This document shows, piece by piece, positions 9,291 through 10,119 of a stretch of 10,119 nucleotides of DNA; positions within the stretch are counted from its first letter, which is position 1, and the number at the start of each line of letters is the position of its first letter. The notes under the pieces were generated by a model that was not told where the DNA came from, searched no databases, and was given only the letters and a program-made list of their open reading frames with translations. The stretch is from Lachnospiraceae bacterium (GTDB lineage Bacteria; Bacillota; Clostridia; Lachnospirales; Lachnospiraceae): contig CAAEAB010000167.1 in the NCBI GenBank assembly GCA_900753685.1, positions 1-10,119 on the forward strand, read 5' to 3'. Made by a program: the position numbers and the translations under genes.

Positions 9291-9317
9291 AAAAGAAGGG
9301 CGTCCTCACGGACGCCT
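9287..9317 (-). terminator. Intrinsic terminator after the lipoprotein gene
   Basis: A perfect 7-base stem, GGCGTCC/GGACGCC with a 4-base loop (9299-9316), lies just beyond the lipoprotein stop and is followed on the minus strand by the U-rich run CTTCTTTTTC. On the plus strand the same stem follows the small gene but has no U-tract, so it mainly serves the minus strand and may help only weakly in the other direction. Confidence 0.88.
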
Positions 9318-9320
9318 AGC

Positions 9321-9908
9321 TTACATATCTACCCTGACCTTTGCCACATCTCCCGTAGAACGGGTAAATGTCACATCAAAGTATTCTGAATTTCTCTCCA
9401 AAACATATGGTATACTTCCACTCGCCTTTTCTCCCGGCTTCACCGTATCGGCCGCACTCACATCGTCAAAGTACCACAAAAAAGGACTCAGAGTTCCCCC
9501 TTTGCTGTCCACTATGCGAAACAAATCATACTCGACCTTCACGCCTTCGGAAAGAATGGAAGAAAAATTAATATTTTCCACTTCATAATTCAAAAGAATA
9601 ACAGATTTTTTCTCATTGTTATGCTTTCTCTCCCACCAATCTGTCTCTTCAATACCTGTAATTGTAATAAGATAACTTCCATACTTGGCGTCCACCTGAA
9701 ACGGTTCGCCCACAGCCGCCGAGACCACACCACTTCCATCCGCTTTTGCTGCCGCGTCATCTGCCGACGTCTCTGCACTCTCTGTCTCCGCATTTTTCGT
9801 CTCTGCATTTTTCGTCTCTGCATTCTGGGTTTCATTTGTCTTGCTGCTGCATCCGACCATCGACAGGCACATCGTACATACCAGCAGCAAACTAAATATT
9901 CTCTTCAT
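9321..9908 (-). CDS. Lipoprotein with DUF4352-like domain
   Basis: A 195-residue predicted lipoprotein. The signal peptide MKRIFSLLLVCTMCLSMVGC ends in the lipobox SMVGC with lipidated C20, so it should be anchored on the outer face of the cytoplasmic membrane. Residues 21 to about 60 are a low-complexity linker rich in Asn, Ala, Glu and Thr, with NAETK copies. From about 65 (VGEPFQVDAKYGSYLITITGI) to the end is a beta-sandwich pattern of the DUF4352/telokin-like type common in Firmicute lipoproteins; its function is not known. The start at 9908 is chosen for AGGAGG just upstream and because it begins the signal peptide; an in-frame ATG at 9947 would add residues before it. The start overlaps the end of the permease gene by 17 bases, suggesting coupling. 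Confidence 0.9.
   Translation of the reverse strand: MKRIFSLLLVCTMCLSMVGCSSKTNETQNAETKNAETKNAETESAETSADDAAAKADGSGVVSAAVGEPFQVDAKYGSYLITITGIEETDWWERKHNNEKKSVILLNYEVENINFSSILSEGVKVEYDLFRIVDSKGGTLSPFLWYFDDVSAADTVKPGEKASGSIPYVLERNSEYFDVTFTRSTGDVAKVRVDM
9775..9834. repeat. 15-base tandem repeat in the lipoprotein linker
   Basis: The unit GCATTTTTCGTCTCT (plus strand) occurs twice exactly (9790-9804, 9805-9819), flanked by a diverged copy on each side. In the lipoprotein it encodes the in-frame five-residue repeat NAETK and variants. Copy number changes would alter linker length without shifting the frame. Confidence 0.85.
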
Positions 9909-10119
9909 GTCTTTCCTCCTGTTTTCCATTATTTTCCGGAAGCTCACTGATCAAGGCTGCTCCCAGTACCAGTATTGCTCCCACAATTCCTCCGACTCCC
10001 AGTGGTTCTCTTAAAAATACTGCGGATAAAAGAACCGCCATAATCGGATCTATATAGCTAAAAATAGCAATTGTCTGGGCTTCCAAATTCTTCATTGAAC
10101 CAAAATATAACGTATAAGA
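9892..10119 (-). CDS. EamA/DMT-family permease, C-terminal part
   Basis: The last 75 residues of an integral membrane transporter of the drug/metabolite (EamA, RhaT) superfamily; the 5' part lies beyond the right edge. The reading frame is open to the window end, so the internal Met at 10095 is not the start. Residues YFGSMKNLEAQTIAIFSYIDPIMAVLLSAVFLREPL followed by a second hydrophobic helix (VGGIVGAILVLGAALISEL) are the typical last two helices of the family, including the proline between helices and the ErEPL-like segment. The tail is short and charged. The substrate cannot be told. Its stop overlaps the lipoprotein start. Confidence 0.9.
   Translation of the reverse strand, partial: SYTLYFGSMKNLEAQTIAIFSYIDPIMAVLLSAVFLREPLGVGGIVGAILVLGAALISELPENNGKQEERHEENI

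Noticed and set aside
9909..9947. Longer lipoprotein start at 9947
   Set aside because: It would place 13 charged residues before the signal peptide; the ATG at 9908 has AGGAGG and begins the signal sequence.

Overview
The window looks like a chromosomal segment of an anaerobic Firmicute, most likely a clostridial gut bacterium of the Lachnospiraceae type. The evidence is a mixed-acid pyruvate formate-lyase system, strong AGGAGG ribosome binding sites, consensus sigma-A promoters, a class I KARI, an Rrf2 regulator with Cys ligands, and a surface protein with InlB-type repeats. This assignment rests on protein and signal style, not on a search. All recognised genes but one lie on the minus strand, so the region is read from high to low coordinates.

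Layout from the upstream (right) end: the C-terminal part of an EamA/DMT permease (cut by the window end) overlaps a lipoprotein gene (DUF4352-like), which ends at a clear intrinsic terminator. Convergent with it is the only plus-strand gene, a small acidic protein of unknown function. It diverges from idi (type I isopentenyl-diphosphate isomerase). Then come an Rrf2-family regulator with three candidate Fe-S cysteines, a HAD phosphatase translationally coupled to an 868-residue membrane-anchored surface protein with four InlB-like repeats, enolase (eno), the branched-chain amino acid genes ilvN and ilvC, and finally pflA and the start of pflB.

The most informative regulatory element is the pflA leader. 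A TTGACA-17-TAGAAT promoter is followed by an RNA matching the pfl motif, the ZTP/ZMP riboswitch. It has P1, a P2 hairpin, the conserved GCCGACCGTCTGGGCA block, a pseudoknot preserved by an apparent compensatory change, and an overlapping intrinsic terminator. This ties formate production to one-carbon/folate status (ZTP rises when 10-formyl-THF is scarce). The ilvNC unit has its own perfect consensus promoter, with the -35 box inside the last codons of eno.

Central metabolism dominates: enolase makes PEP (the pyruvate precursor), pyruvate is split by PFL or enters branched-chain amino acid synthesis through IlvN/IlvC, and Idi supplies isoprenoid precursors. No mobile element, CRISPR, tRNA or rRNA was seen, and no gene-free stretch exceeds 300 bases. 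I found no wholly new system. The best leads are the riboswitch with its reversed pflA-pflB order, the divergent small unknown gene with an inverted repeat on its promoter, and the HAD/surface-protein pair.
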